Assembly: GCF_006716445.1 (NCBI RefSeq)
Contig: NZ_VFPA01000002.1
Location: forward strand, 372,001 to 436,000
DNA length: 64,000 nucleotides
Origin: Pseudonocardia kunmingensis
GTDB taxonomy: Bacteria; Actinomycetota; Actinomycetes; Mycobacteriales; Pseudonocardiaceae
Direction of reading: 5' to 3'
A model generated the notes under the pieces. The model had not been told where the DNA came from, did no database searches, and saw nothing but the letters and a program-made list of their open reading frames with translations. A program made the translations under genes and the position numbers. Position 1 is the stretch's first letter; each line of letters starts with the position of its first letter. Shown in pieces: positions 63,613 to 64,000 of this stretch.

Positions 63613-64000
63613 ATGACGACAGATCGGCCGATCCCCACCATCAACCCCGATTCCGCGCCGTACTGGAGCTCGGCTCGCGAGCACGCGCTGCGGCTGCAGC
63701 GGTGCGAGGCGTGCGGGACGTTCCGCTTCTACCCGACGGCGGCGTGCCCCGAGTGTGGGCAGCTCGGTGGCACCTGGGAGCTGGTCGCAGGAACCGGCGA
63801 GCTCTACAGCTTCACGGTGGTGCACCGCCCGGCCGGCACGGCGTTCCGGGACCGGGTGCCGCTGGTACTCGGCCTGGTGCAGCTCACCGAGGGGCCGACG
63901 ATGATGGCGAACCTTGTCGATGTCGCCCCCGACGACGCGCGGATCGGGATGCCGCTGCGGCTGGACTACGAGGACGTCACGGAGGAGATCACTCTCCCGG
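63613..64000 (+). CDS. DUF35/OB-fold Zn-ribbon protein, cut by window edge
   Basis: The first 129 residues are seen, running into the window edge. ATG is at 63613. The N-terminal Zn-ribbon is LQRCEACGTFRFYPTAACPECGQ (two CxxC pairs), followed by the OB-fold start GTGELYSFTVVHRPAG. Such proteins are partners of thiolase-like acyl-CoA aldolases or thiolases and bind the acyl-CoA. Its position after the thiolase-like gene supports a complex. Confidence 0.88.
   Translation, partial: MTTDRPIPTINPDSAPYWSSAREHALRLQRCEACGTFRFYPTAACPECGQLGGTWELVAGTGELYSFTVVHRPAGTAFRDRVPLVLGLVQLTEGPTMMANLVDVAPDDARIGMPLRLDYEDVTEEITLP

Overview
The window is high-GC DNA with many GTG starts, tightly packed ATGA/GTGA-overlapping operons and actinobacterial-type IS elements. 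This suggests an actinomycete, plausibly of the Pseudonocardia/Frankia type; the genus is inferred, not shown. Two catabolic regions flank an accessory zone of about 36 kb that is crowded with insertion sequences.

1-9.9 kb holds a catabolic cluster: part of a molybdenum hydroxylase (CoxG-like, FAD subunit, start of the large subunit), a taurine/nitrate-type ABC importer (lipoprotein, two permeases, ATPase), an IclR regulator, and a UbiX/UbiD pair (prenyl-FMN synthase plus reversible decarboxylase). Six copies of one 16-bp operator-like pattern, GTCCT-N6-AGGAC, lie in its promoter regions and suggest one regulon. The substrate is unknown; an aromatic or heteroaromatic carboxylate is likely.

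9.9-19.3 kb is an IS graveyard: IS481-like and IS3 remnants, an intact IS630 gene, a truncated IS110, a complete IS21 with its ends, a frameshifted IS630 with clear terminal repeats, and a broken IS110. Between them sits a lower-GC gene for a TPR membrane protein.

19.9-28.8 kb is a three-gene defence-type operon read leftward: SNF2 helicase with a DUF3883-like end, Zn-ribbon DUF1156 adenine methylase, and DUF499 ATPase. This composition matches the helicase-methylase-ATPase (Hma-like) systems. It is followed by a GntR fragment, a phage-type protein, a truncated IS1380 transposase and a truncated tyrosine recombinase, which look like remains of a mobile island.

34.4-45.9 kb is a segment between two IS30 copies that appear identical. 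It carries a coherent sulfur pathway: SELENBP1-type methanethiol oxidase with a 2Fe-2S ferredoxin, sulfide:quinone oxidoreductase, persulfide dioxygenase-rhodanese, a GntR regulator, a broken rhodanese and a TauE/SafE exporter. The expected flow is methanethiol to sulfide to persulfide to sulfite to export. The target duplications show that the second IS30 copy inserted on its own into another IS, so this is not simply a composite transposon.

46.3-64 kb is a CoA-dependent catabolic region. A leftward operon (thiolase, acyl-CoA ligase, SDR, acyl-CoA dehydrogenase, TetR) diverges from a rightward one (DUF485 + ActP-type symporter, acyl-CoA ligase, MaoC hydratase, second ligase, branched-chain-type ABC importer with a LivM-LivG fusion, thiolase-like protein lacking the usual nucleophilic Cys, DUF35 protein cut by the window end). 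Two TGTACCG-N6-CGGTACA palindromes between them are likely TetR operators.
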